DNA from: Austwickia chelonae
Lineage (GTDB): Bacteria > Actinomycetota > Actinomycetes > Actinomycetales > Dermatophilaceae
NCBI RefSeq assembly: GCF_003391095.1
Contig: NZ_CP031447.1
Coordinates: 1,612,001-1,676,000, forward strand
Direction of reading: 5' to 3'
DNA length: 64,000 nt
A program made the translations under genes and the position numbers. Below are positions 47,989 through 56,465 of this stretch, in pieces (positions within the stretch are counted from its first letter, which is position 1; each line of letters opens with the position of its first letter). The notes under the pieces were generated by a model that saw only the letters and a program-made list of their open reading frames with translations, searched no databases and was not told where the DNA came from.

Positions 47989-49242
47989 ATGCCCACCATC
48001 GCTTTGTCCGTCGCCGACGAGCAACGCCGTCGCGACTTCATTCGAATGCGGCGCATCGCCACCTCCCTGTTGGTGATCGCCGCACTGATCTTCCTGGCCA
48101 CTTTGCACCAGGGCGGTTTCTGGGGTTACGTCAACGCGGCCGCTGAGGCCGCCATGGTAGGAGCGCTGGCCGACTGGTTCGCCGTGACTGCGCTCTTCCG
48201 TCATCCTTTGGGGGTTCCGATTCCCCACACGGCGTTGGTTCCGAAGAAGAAGGACACCTTCGCCCGAGGTCTGGAGGATTTCGTCACTGGCAATTTCTTG
48301 ACCGGAGAAGCTGCTCGTGAACGTTTCATGTCTGCCGATGTGAGTCGGCGTCTCGGTGTCTGGCTCGACGACGAGGAGAACTCCCGGAAGCTTGCCGACG
48401 AGTCCGCGCAGGTTCTTTCCCACGCGTTGACCAGGATCGAGGTCGAGGACCTGCGTACCTTGATCGAACATTCCGTCGTCCCTCGGCTCGATGACGAGCC
48501 GCTGAGTCCGATCGCTGGGGCGTTATTGGCCGAGGTGGTCCGTGACGGTCTGCATCATTCCTTGGTCGATCTCGTGGTCATCGAAGCCCACGCCTGGCTG
48601 CGGGACAATCCCGAGACCTTCAACGCCATCGTGGGAGAGCGTGCGCCGGGCTGGGCGCCTGGCTGGGTGAACGGCATGATCGCCGACCGGGCTCATCTCG
48701 AAGCGCTGCGCTGGGTCTGCGCAGTCCGGGACGACCCGGGACACCGGGTCCGTGCTGCTTTGGATGACCTGCTGAGCGATCTTGCGCGTGACATGCAGCA
48801 GGATCCAGCCACGATGGAACGTCTTGAAACTCTCAAGAGTCGCTTGCTGACCCACCCACAGACCTCAGACGCGGCGTTAGCCATCGCCGAGGTTCTCCGG
48901 GCTGGTCTGCAGCGTGCGCTGGAGGACCCGGCAGGTCTGTTGCGTGCACGGATCGCCAAGGAATTGCGGCGTCTGGGGGAGCGGCTGACCACGGAGCAGG
49001 ACCTGCGGGAGCAGGTTGATGCCCGGGCCGGCGACGCTATCGCCTTCATGGTCGACACCTACGGTGGGGAGCTGGCCCCGATCATCTCCCAGGTGATCGC
49101 CCGCTGGGATGGGCAAGAAGCTGCGGAGAAGATCGAGCTTCATGTGGGGCGTGATCTGCAGTTCATCCGGATCAACGGAACATTGGTCGGTGGGCTGGCC
49201 GGTCTGCTCATTCACGCCTTCAGCCAGCTGGTCGCAGGTTGA
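47989..49242 (+). CDS. DUF445 family membrane protein
   Basis: A 417-residue DUF445 protein. Membrane segments are near 24-47 (RIATSLLVIAALIFLATL) and at the very C-terminus (INGTLVGGLAGLLIHAFSQL), with a long helical region between them. The signature GYVNAAAEAAMVGALADWFAVTALFRHPLGVPIPHTALVPKKK is the most conserved part and is complete. The family is widespread and has no established function. A perfect 14-pair hairpin follows the stop. Confidence 0.88.
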   Translation: MPTIALSVADEQRRRDFIRMRRIATSLLVIAALIFLATLHQGGFWGYVNAAAEAAMVGALADWFAVTALFRHPLGVPIPHTALVPKKKDTFARGLEDFVTGNFLTGEAARERFMSADVSRRLGVWLDDEENSRKLADESAQVLSHALTRIEVEDLRTLIEHSVVPRLDDEPLSPIAGALLAEVVRDGLHHSLVDLVVIEAHAWLRDNPETFNAIVGERAPGWAPGWVNGMIADRAHLEALRWVCAVRDDPGHRVRAALDDLLSDLARDMQQDPATMERLETLKSRLLTHPQTSDAALAIAEVLRAGLQRALEDPAGLLRARIAKELRRLGERLTTEQDLREQVDARAGDAIAFMVDTYGGELAPIISQVIARWDGQEAAEKIELHVGRDLQFIRINGTLVGGLAGLLIHAFSQLVAG

Positions 49243-49246
49243 CGCG

Positions 49247-49292
49247 GATCGGTCTTCCCTGGTTGCCTGACTGCCGTCAGGGAAGACCGATC
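49247..49292. terminator. bidirectional hairpin terminator
   Basis: GATCGGTCTTCCCT (49247-49260) pairs perfectly with AGGGAAGACCGATC (49279-49292), between the convergent DUF445 and acyl-CoA ligase genes. Confidence 0.82.
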
Positions 49293-49302
49293 GTGGTGAG
49301 CG

Positions 49303-51111
49303 TCAGACTCGGGCGCTCTCCGGCCCGTACATGTCTTCGATGAGATGGGCGAAATGCTCCGCGACTATCCGGCGTTTCACCTTCAACGTGGGTGTCATCT
49401 CACCGGAGTCGATGGACAGCTCGCCAGGAAGTAGCCGAAATTTCTGAATCTGCTCATGACGGGCCATTCCCTGGCCTGCCGCGGTGATCTTCTGTTCGTA
49501 GAGGGCCTGGACATCCGGGTGATGGACGAGGGCGTCCCGGTCGGTGACCGGCCATCCACGGCTGCTGCCGATCTCTTCCAGGCCGGCGAAGTTGGGTTGG
49601 AGCAGCGCCACGAGGTATTTGCGGTTGTCTCCGACGACCACTGCGGACTCGATCAACGGATCAGCGGAGAGATGGTTCTCCAAGGGCGCCGGCGCGATGT
49701 TCTTACCTTGCGCAGTGATGATGAGGTCTTTGAGTCGGTCGGTGACATACAGATAGCCGTCCTCGTCGAGATGGCCGATGTCTCCGGTGTGGAACCATCC
49801 CTCGGTGAAGGCCTCTTGGGTGAGTTCTGGGGCATTCCAGTAGCCGTTGAAGACGTTGACTCCGCGGACAAGGATCTCTCCGTTGTCTGCGATGCGTACC
49901 TCACAGCCTTCGATCGGGCGGCCGACCGATCCGATACGCACCTGACCAACGGCATTACAGCTGATCATGGGCGCGGTTTCGGTGAGCCCGTAGCCTTCGT
50001 AGATGTCGAGATCGGCCGCGAGGAAGAAGTCGATGACTTCGCTCCGGATAGCTGCTCCGCCGCTGGACATCAACCGTTTGGGTCCTCCCACAGCATCTCG
50101 GACCCGGTGCAGGACGAGCTTGTCGGCGAGAGCATTGGCCGCGAGGAGATAGGGGGGAACCGGTCTTCCTGCTCGCCTGCGGGTCTGCGTGGCATAGCCG
50201 GTCCGAACGGCCCAGTCAAAGATCTTCCGTTTGGCGCCGGTTCCAGCCTGCTCATGCGCGACGGCGTACACCTTCTCGTAGAGGCGGGGCACTGAGCAGA
50301 AGGCATCGGGCTGGATCTCCACCATGGCCTCGGCGACTTCCCGAGGGTTGGTGACGTAGATGTTCTCCATCCCGTTGGCGAGAACGACCAGGGTCCACCC
50401 TCGTTCGAAGACGTGGGAAAGCGGCAGGAAACACATGCTGCGCAGGCCAGGGCTCAGCTGGAAGCGCGCGATCATGACCATGACCTCGGAGAGGAGGTTT
50501 CCGTGGCTGATACACACGCCTTTGGGTTCGCCTGTGGTGCCGGAGGTGTAGACGATGGTGGCCAGGGTGTCGGGAGTCATCGTGTCGATCCGCTTTTCGA
50601 CAGCCGTGGCCGTTTCGGGAGCGACTGGCTGGTCGAGCAGTTCGGTCAAGGTGCCGTCGATGAGCCCGGTCGGCGCGTTGGCCACGTCTTCGGCCGAGGT
50701 CGACAGGGAGAAGACCTTGTCCAAGGCGGGGAGTTCGTCTCGGACCTGGGCCAGCCGCCGGGCTTCGGCTGCGCTACCGATGAAGACGATCGTTGCGCCG
50801 GAGTCGGCCAGGATATGCCGGACCTGTTCGGGGCTGGACGTCTGATAGATCGTCACCGTGATGGCCCCGGCGGACATGATACCGAGATCCGCCAAGGTCC
50901 ACTCCGGGCTGTTGCCCGCGAAGATGGCCACTCGATCGCCGGGGGAGATGCCCAGCGTGGCAAGTGCTGCGGCGATCTGTCGTGTCTGGTTCTTCAGCGC
51001 GGCGTAGGAGAGCCGTATCCACTGTTCGGACCGCTTGACGCTGAGCGCTGTGCGGTGTCCGTGGAGCGAGGCAGACTCGTCAATCAGGCCGATCAGATGT
51101 GGGTGTTCCAT
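49303..51111 (-). CDS. long-chain fatty acid--CoA ligase (AMP-forming)
   Basis: A 602-residue FadD15-type acyl-CoA synthetase, which activates fatty acids with ATP and CoA. The AMP-binding motifs are TIVYTSGTTGEPKGVCISHG near residue 177, PLSHVFERGW, YEGYGLTETAPMISCN near 350, and the hinge TGDIGHLDEDGYLYVTDRLK near 430. The C-terminal lysine region TPTLKVKRRIVAEHF is present. The ATG at 51111 is chosen because GAAGGAGGG sits 5 bases upstream. Two palindromes overlap its ribosome site and promoter (51124-51150). A second enzyme of the same type is at 61304-63178. Confidence 0.93.
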   Translation of the reverse strand: MEHPHLIGLIDESASLHGHRTALSVKRSEQWIRLSYAALKNQTRQIAAALATLGISPGDRVAIFAGNSPEWTLADLGIMSAGAITVTIYQTSSPEQVRHILADSGATIVFIGSAAEARRLAQVRDELPALDKVFSLSTSAEDVANAPTGLIDGTLTELLDQPVAPETATAVEKRIDTMTPDTLATIVYTSGTTGEPKGVCISHGNLLSEVMVMIARFQLSPGLRSMCFLPLSHVFERGWTLVVLANGMENIYVTNPREVAEAMVEIQPDAFCSVPRLYEKVYAVAHEQAGTGAKRKIFDWAVRTGYATQTRRRAGRPVPPYLLAANALADKLVLHRVRDAVGGPKRLMSSGGAAIRSEVIDFFLAADLDIYEGYGLTETAPMISCNAVGQVRIGSVGRPIEGCEVRIADNGEILVRGVNVFNGYWNAPELTQEAFTEGWFHTGDIGHLDEDGYLYVTDRLKDLIITAQGKNIAPAPLENHLSADPLIESAVVVGDNRKYLVALLQPNFAGLEEIGSSRGWPVTDRDALVHHPDVQALYEQKITAAGQGMARHEQIQKFRLLPGELSIDSGEMTPTLKVKRRIVAEHFAHLIEDMYGPESARV

Positions 51112-51123
51112 GGGCCCTCCTTC

Positions 51124-51150
51124 GTGGTGAACCACCTTACGCCACCGTAA
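51124..51150. promoter_or_regulatory. adjacent palindromes at the acyl-CoA ligase promoter
   Basis: GTGGTGAACCAC (51124-51135) and TTACG-N4-CGTAA (51137-51150) are perfect palindromes side by side, 13-39 bases before the ligase ATG; a further CCGTAAC half-site is at 51160-51166. The second looks like a TetR-type operator. No regulator gene is adjacent. Confidence 0.4.
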
Positions 51151-51318
51151 CCTACTGGACCGTAACTTGGGTGTCCTGGAAGATGAATCCACTTCGATAC
51201 AAAGTTGCTCGGCGTTCGCGGTGCTCTTCTGCGGGTGCAGCGCGGCAAGAACACGATCTCGGACGGCATACGATCGAGCGAGCCCCGCGAAGCGGGGGCA
51301 CACACACGGAGGACAGGA

Positions 51319-52845
51319 ATGACGCACAAGCCCCGCCGCGTACGCAGCCTCGCGGCGGTCACGGCCGTAGCCGGTCTGATCGCCGGATGCAGCGCAGGAT
51401 CGTCGCAGCCGGGTTCCGACGGCGCCAAGGGATCCGGAGGGAACGGACAATCGCTCACGGTCGGCATGGTGCTCCCGCCGGCTTCTCTCGATTTCACGAA
51501 GACCGACGGCGCCGCGATCCCTCAGGCCCTACTCACCAATGTTTACGAAGGCCTGGTCAAAGTCGATCAGCACGGGAAGATCACCTCAGGCCTTGCCCGG
51601 TCCTGGCGAGTTTCGCCCGACCGGTTGACCTATACCTTCGAGCTGCGTGATGACGCCAAATTCACCAATGGCGCCGCCTTCACCGCCGAAGACGTCAAAT
51701 TCTCCGTCGAACGTGCCAAGAAGGAATGGACGACATCGGTCGCCAAGACGATGCAGGCTGTCAAAGAGGTCAAGGTCGCTGACTCCAAGACGGTCCAGAT
51801 CTTCTTGCACAAACCCAGCAACGACTGGTTGTTCCGCATGGCAGCCACCCGCGTAGGCGCCATGTTCTCCCGCACCGGTGTCGGCGATCTTGCCAAGACA
51901 CCGGTCGGCACCGGCCCGTACAAGGTCGAGAAATGGACGCCGGGAGACTCTCTCGTCCTGACCCGTAACAAAGACTATTGGGGCGCAAAACCCCATCACG
52001 ACAAAGTCACCTTCAAGTACATGGCCGACACCTCGGCTCTGAACAATGCGATGCTCACCGGAAGCATCGACATCCTCTCCGTCGTCCAGCCCGATGCCGT
52101 CGATCGGTTCAAGGACACCGAGAAATACGTCACCGTGAGCGGGACGACCAACAGCGAAGTCGTCCTGTCCTTCAACAATGCGCGCGGGCCTTTCGCCGAC
52201 AAGGTGGTTCGGCAAGCCGCCCGCTCGGCCATCGACCGCAAGAGCCTGATCGAGAAATGCTGGGGTGGCAAAGGCCAGACCATCGGCAGCATGGTCCCGC
52301 CCAGTGATCCGTGGTACGAAGACCTCACCGCGGTCACCCCCTACGACCCGGCCAAGGCCAAGAGTCTCCTGGCGCAGGCCAAGATGCCCACCGTCACCAT
52401 CCGCCTACGTCTGCCCTCCGTGCCCTACGCGGTTTCCTGCGGACAGGTCGTGAAGAGTCAGCTCGAACAGGTCGGTTTTGTCGTCAAACTCGACCAGCTG
52501 GAATTCCCCGCGTGGCTCACCAACGTCCTCCAGAAGAGCGACTACGATGCGTCGATCGTGGCCCACGTCGAGCCTCGTGACCTGGCTCAGGTCTACGGAA
52601 ACCCCGACTACTACATCCACTATCGCAACCCTGCTCTCACTGCGGCGCTCGAAGCCGCTGACACTGGTGACGAAGCCACCCAGATCGCCAAGATGAAAGA
52701 GGCCGCTCGCATGATCGCCGAGGACTCCGCCTCCGACTGGCTTTTCCTCATGCCCAACCTCATGGTGGCGAAGAAAGGCGTCGCGGGGCTCCCGGAAAAT
52801 CTCCTCAGCGAATCCTTCGACGTGACGGCAGTCACTCGTTCGTGA
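51319..52845 (+). CDS. ABC transporter substrate-binding lipoprotein (peptide type)
   Basis: A 508-residue family-5 extracellular solute-binding protein, the receptor of a Dpp/Opp/Nik-type importer. The signal peptide ends in a lipobox, GLIAGCSAG, with Cys24 as the lipidation site. Family motifs include LLTNVYEGLVKVDQHGKITS, LARSWRVSPDRLTYTFELRD, FTAEDVKFSVERAK and KTPVGTGPYKVEKWTPGDSL. The ATG at 51319 follows GGAGGACAGG. A short perfect hairpin (GCCCCGC/GCGGGG, about 51282-51297) sits just before the ribosome site. It is the first gene of the operon to 59817. Peptides are the likeliest ligand; metals cannot be ruled out. Confidence 0.92.
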   Translation: MTHKPRRVRSLAAVTAVAGLIAGCSAGSSQPGSDGAKGSGGNGQSLTVGMVLPPASLDFTKTDGAAIPQALLTNVYEGLVKVDQHGKITSGLARSWRVSPDRLTYTFELRDDAKFTNGAAFTAEDVKFSVERAKKEWTTSVAKTMQAVKEVKVADSKTVQIFLHKPSNDWLFRMAATRVGAMFSRTGVGDLAKTPVGTGPYKVEKWTPGDSLVLTRNKDYWGAKPHHDKVTFKYMADTSALNNAMLTGSIDILSVVQPDAVDRFKDTEKYVTVSGTTNSEVVLSFNNARGPFADKVVRQAARSAIDRKSLIEKCWGGKGQTIGSMVPPSDPWYEDLTAVTPYDPAKAKSLLAQAKMPTVTIRLRLPSVPYAVSCGQVVKSQLEQVGFVVKLDQLEFPAWLTNVLQKSDYDASIVAHVEPRDLAQVYGNPDYYIHYRNPALTAALEAADTGDEATQIAKMKEAARMIAEDSASDWLFLMPNLMVAKKGVAGLPENLLSESFDVTAVTRS

Positions 52846-52852
52846 CGACCTG

Positions 52853-53803
52853 ATGGTGCTGACGCTCGCCCGTCGAGGCGCGGTGCTGCTGGCGAGTCTC
52901 TTCGTCAGCAGCACCGTCGTCTTCGGGTTCATGCAGGTGCTTCCCGGGGACCCGGCACGTGTCGCCTTGGGGATCACCGCTTCTGAAGAATCCGTTGCCC
53001 GGCTGCGTCAGGACTACGGGTTGGAGGAACCCCTCCTCACTCAGTATCTCTCCTGGACGTCAGGCCTGCTCACCGGAAACTTAGGCACGAGCTATGTCTC
53101 CGGTGAACAGATCGCCCCCCGTCTGTTTGACGCCCTCGCCGTCACTGGGTGGCTTGTCGCTGCTGCTTTGGTCGTCGCGGTCCTGATCGCAGGGCCACTC
53201 GGGATCGTGATGGCCGTTCGGCACCGTCACCTGGACGGCATAGCGCTGACAGTGCTCTCGCAGGTAGGGATCGCTATCCCGGCTTTCCTCGCCGGGATGC
53301 TTCTGGTCGCTCTCGTCTCCGTGCGCTGGGAGCTACTTCCCTCCTCCGGGTGGGTCGCGCCAGCGCGTGATCCTGGCGACTTCCTCCGCCATCTGGCTCT
53401 TCCCGCGCTTTCTCTGGGATTGGTGCAGTCAGCGGTGCTTTCCCGGTATATCCGCAGCGCGGTGCTGGACGTCCTACGTGAGGACTACATGCGCACCGCC
53501 CGCTCTAAAGGATTCACCCCTGCCCGGGCGTTACTACGCCATGGGCTACGCAATGCAGGAGTGCCAGTGGTCACGATCCTGGGGTTGCAGGTCTCCGCGA
53601 TGCTCGTCGGAGCCGTCGTCGTCGAACGAGTCTTCGTCGTCCACGGGTTGGGCAGCCTCCTGCTGGAGGCGGTCCGTCTACGCGACCTGATCGTCGTCCA
53701 GGACGTGGTGATGTTGCTGGTCGCCATCGTCCTGGTGATCTCCTTCCTCACCGACGCGCTCCATGTCCTCATCGATCCCAGAGCACGGGTGCCGCGGCAA
53801 TGA
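52853..53803 (+). CDS. ABC transporter permease (DppB-like)
   Basis: A 316-residue inner-membrane permease of the peptide/nickel importer. The N-terminal segment RRGAVLLASLFVSSTVVFGF with VLPGDPARVALG is typical of DppB/OppB, and the EAA loop is YMRTARSKGFTPARALLRHG near residues 217-236. Six hydrophobic segments are visible. It starts 7 bases after the binding-protein gene and its stop overlaps the next permease (ATGA). Confidence 0.92.
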   Translation: MVLTLARRGAVLLASLFVSSTVVFGFMQVLPGDPARVALGITASEESVARLRQDYGLEEPLLTQYLSWTSGLLTGNLGTSYVSGEQIAPRLFDALAVTGWLVAAALVVAVLIAGPLGIVMAVRHRHLDGIALTVLSQVGIAIPAFLAGMLLVALVSVRWELLPSSGWVAPARDPGDFLRHLALPALSLGLVQSAVLSRYIRSAVLDVLREDYMRTARSKGFTPARALLRHGLRNAGVPVVTILGLQVSAMLVGAVVVERVFVVHGLGSLLLEAVRLRDLIVVQDVVMLLVAIVLVISFLTDALHVLIDPRARVPRQ

Positions 53804-54681
53804 ACAGGGAGACTTCTTCGGCCTCCTCCACTCAGGAGGCGCCTGCCCGGAACACTCGCAAACTGCTGGCCCGAGGCTCACTCCTCGCAGGTCTTCTGCT
53901 TGTCGGCGCGCTGCTGATCACCACCGTGCTGTCCTTCCTCTGGACTCCCTACGACCCGGTGCTGATCGACGACACCCCTCGTCTGCTGCCTCCTGATGGA
54001 GAACATCTGTTCGGTACCGATGCCTTCGGGCGCGATGTCTTCTCCCGGATCCTTCACGGCAGCAGGACGACCCTCTTCGTCGGAGTGATCGCGGTCGGCG
54101 TAGCGGCAGGCATCGGTATACCTCTGGGACTGACTGCTGCGATGTCCTCCAGGCAGTGGCTGGACGAACTGGTCATGCGGACTTCGGACGTCCTTCTTGC
54201 CTTTCCCGCGCTGTTGCTCGCCATCATGTCGACAGCCGTCTTCGGCGCCAGCACAGGGATCGCCATGGTCTCGATCGGAATCGCCAATGTCCCGGCCTTC
54301 GCTCGAGTTGCCAGATCCGGTGCGCTCGCGGTACTGGCCAGTGACTATGTGTCTGCTGCCAGGGTGGCGGGTCGTTCGCCCCTGACGATCGCTCGCTATC
54401 ACGTCCTGCCGAATATCGCCAGCCTGTTGATCGTCCAGGTTTCCGTATCCTTCGCGATGGCGGTCCTGGCCGAAGCTGCGTTGTCCTATTTGGGGCTCGG
54501 TACTCCTCCGCCGACTCCGTCCTGGGGGCGGATGCTCCAGGAGAGTCAAGATTTTCTGTCTACCGAGCCGCTCCTGGCTTTTTTCCCGGGTGTGGCGATC
54601 GCGGTGGCGGTCCTGGGGTTCAACCTGCTCGGTGACGGCCTGAGGGATCTGCTTGATCCTCGTCTGGAGAGTCGACGATGA
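53800..54681 (+). CDS. ABC transporter permease (DppC-like)
   Basis: A 293-residue partner permease. It has the DppC/OppC features: a polar N-terminus, one membrane segment near 27-48, HLFGTDAFGRDVFSRILHGS near 68-87, and the EAA loop YVSAARVAGRSPLTIARYHV near 184-203. The end LSYLGLGTPPPTPSWGRMLQ is conserved. It overlaps both neighbours by 4 bases, so the operon is tightly coupled. Confidence 0.93.
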   Translation: MNRETSSASSTQEAPARNTRKLLARGSLLAGLLLVGALLITTVLSFLWTPYDPVLIDDTPRLLPPDGEHLFGTDAFGRDVFSRILHGSRTTLFVGVIAVGVAAGIGIPLGLTAAMSSRQWLDELVMRTSDVLLAFPALLLAIMSTAVFGASTGIAMVSIGIANVPAFARVARSGALAVLASDYVSAARVAGRSPLTIARYHVLPNIASLLIVQVSVSFAMAVLAEAALSYLGLGTPPPTPSWGRMLQESQDFLSTEPLLAFFPGVAIAVAVLGFNLLGDGLRDLLDPRLESRR

Positions 54682-56465
54682 CGACACTTTTGCGGCAGAC
54701 AGATGCCGGGGAGCCGGAGGACGACGCGCTCCTGCAGATCCGTGGACTTCGGATCGCCACCTCCCGTCGCGAGCTGGTCCACGGCATCGACCTGGCGGTC
54801 CGGCGCGGCGAGCGAGTCGGCCTCATCGGCGAATCCGGCTCCGGTAAGACCCTGACCGCCTTGGCGGTGATGGGCCTGCTCGAAGAGCATCTCAGCGTCA
54901 CCGGCCAGATCCATCTCGCTGGTGTCGAGGGGAACCTGCTCGACAAGAGCGAGAAAGCGTTATGCGACCTTCGCGGCTCCCGGATGGGGATGGTCTTCCA
55001 AGAACCGATGACTGCGCTGAATCCCACGATGAGGGTCGGCGCCCAGGTCGCTGAGGCGATGATCTTGCATGGACGTACCGACCGGGCTCAAGCACAGCGT
55101 GAGGTGCTCCGATTGTTGGCAGAGATGAGATTGCCCGATCCTGCTCAGGCTGCTCGTGCCTACCCGCATCAGTTGTCCGGTGGGCAACGGCAACGGGTCG
55201 TCCTGGCCATGGCACTGGCGAATTCCACCGATCTGTTGATCTGCGACGAACCGACTACTGCGCTGGACGTGACCGTTCAGGCCAATGTGCTCGACCTCGT
55301 CGTGCGGGGCGTCTCCCGCCCCGGGGCAGGACTGCTCTTCATCAGCCACGATCTGGGAGTGATCGCCACGGTCTGCGACCGGGTCGCCGTCATGTACGAC
55401 GGGCACATCGTGGAGAGCGGCGGCGTTCAAGAGGTCTTGTCTTCGCCTTCACACGAGTACACCCAACGACTCATCGCTGCATCAGAGCTACGCGGACTGG
55501 AGGACCGTAAGGGTCCTGAACAGCTGGGACCACGATCCTCGATCAGGCTCTCCCCGAAAACTCGGGTTCGTCCTCCTGAACCAGGCGAACCAGCCGAGGA
55601 CATTCCGCTGATCCAGGTGCAGGAAGTCACCCGGGAGTATCGACGTCCTCGGAGTTCACTGCGGGAACCGCCTCCGGTGGTCGCCGCACTTCAAGGGATC
55701 GACCTGACCGTCCGCCAAGGAGAACGCCTCGGGATCGTCGGTGAGTCCGGTTGCGGGAAATCGACCTTGTTGAGGTTGATCGCAGGCCTGGACAGCCCTA
55801 CCCGGGGAAGGATCCTGGTGAATGGACAACAAGTGTCCGGGGTACCGGAACGTGGCTTGCGTTTCCTGCGCGCCAGCCTGCAGATGGTCTTCCAAGATCC
55901 ACTGGGTTCACTGGACCCGAGGATGCGCGTCTACTCCTCGGTGCGCGAGCCACTCCTGGCCACCGGGCACGAAGGCCATCGAGAACGTATCTGGTCCCTG
56001 CTGGAGTCGGTCGGGATCGAGCCGGAGAGTGCCGCGCGTTACCCCCACCAGTTCTCCGGAGGACAGCGACAAAGGATCTCCATAGCCCGGGCCATCGGAC
56101 CGTCCCCGGACATCCTCCTGGCCGACGAACCGGTGAGCGCACTGGACGTCTCAGCCCGGGCCCAGGTGCTGGCCGTCCTGGATCATCTGGTCGATGATCT
56201 GGGACTGACCCTCGTCTTCGTGTCGCACGATCTCTCCGTCGTCCGACATGTCTGCGAACGTGTGATCGTGATGAAAGCAGGCCAGATCGTCGAGGAAGGA
56301 CCGGTCGAACAGATCTACACCGCTCCTCGGCATCCGTACACCCGACGCCTCGTAGCCAGTATTCCGACCGTGGACCGTGCGCTGTCCGGCGTGACCGCTG
56401 CAGACCTGGCCGCTGCCCGCGCTCAGGAACATCCCCCGGAGAGCAGCGATGCATCGACACGATGA
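54678..56465 (+). CDS. fused peptide ABC transporter ATPase (DppD-DppF type)
   Basis: A 595-residue protein with two complete ATPase domains in one chain. Domain 1 (about 15-275) has Walker A GESGSGKTLTA, signature LSGGQRQRVVLA and Walker B LLICDEPTTALD. Domain 2 (about 310-585) has GESGCGKSTLLRL, FSGGQRQRISIA and ILLADEPVSALD. In many bacteria these are separate dppD and dppF genes. The oligopeptide-binding extension typical of domain 1 (PSHEYTQRLIAAS) is present and repeated in domain 2 (PRHPYTRRLVASI). It powers the importer formed with the two permeases. Confidence 0.95.
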   Translation: MTTLLRQTDAGEPEDDALLQIRGLRIATSRRELVHGIDLAVRRGERVGLIGESGSGKTLTALAVMGLLEEHLSVTGQIHLAGVEGNLLDKSEKALCDLRGSRMGMVFQEPMTALNPTMRVGAQVAEAMILHGRTDRAQAQREVLRLLAEMRLPDPAQAARAYPHQLSGGQRQRVVLAMALANSTDLLICDEPTTALDVTVQANVLDLVVRGVSRPGAGLLFISHDLGVIATVCDRVAVMYDGHIVESGGVQEVLSSPSHEYTQRLIAASELRGLEDRKGPEQLGPRSSIRLSPKTRVRPPEPGEPAEDIPLIQVQEVTREYRRPRSSLREPPPVVAALQGIDLTVRQGERLGIVGESGCGKSTLLRLIAGLDSPTRGRILVNGQQVSGVPERGLRFLRASLQMVFQDPLGSLDPRMRVYSSVREPLLATGHEGHRERIWSLLESVGIEPESAARYPHQFSGGQRQRISIARAIGPSPDILLADEPVSALDVSARAQVLAVLDHLVDDLGLTLVFVSHDLSVVRHVCERVIVMKAGQIVEEGPVEQIYTAPRHPYTRRLVASIPTVDRALSGVTAADLAAARAQEHPPESSDASTR

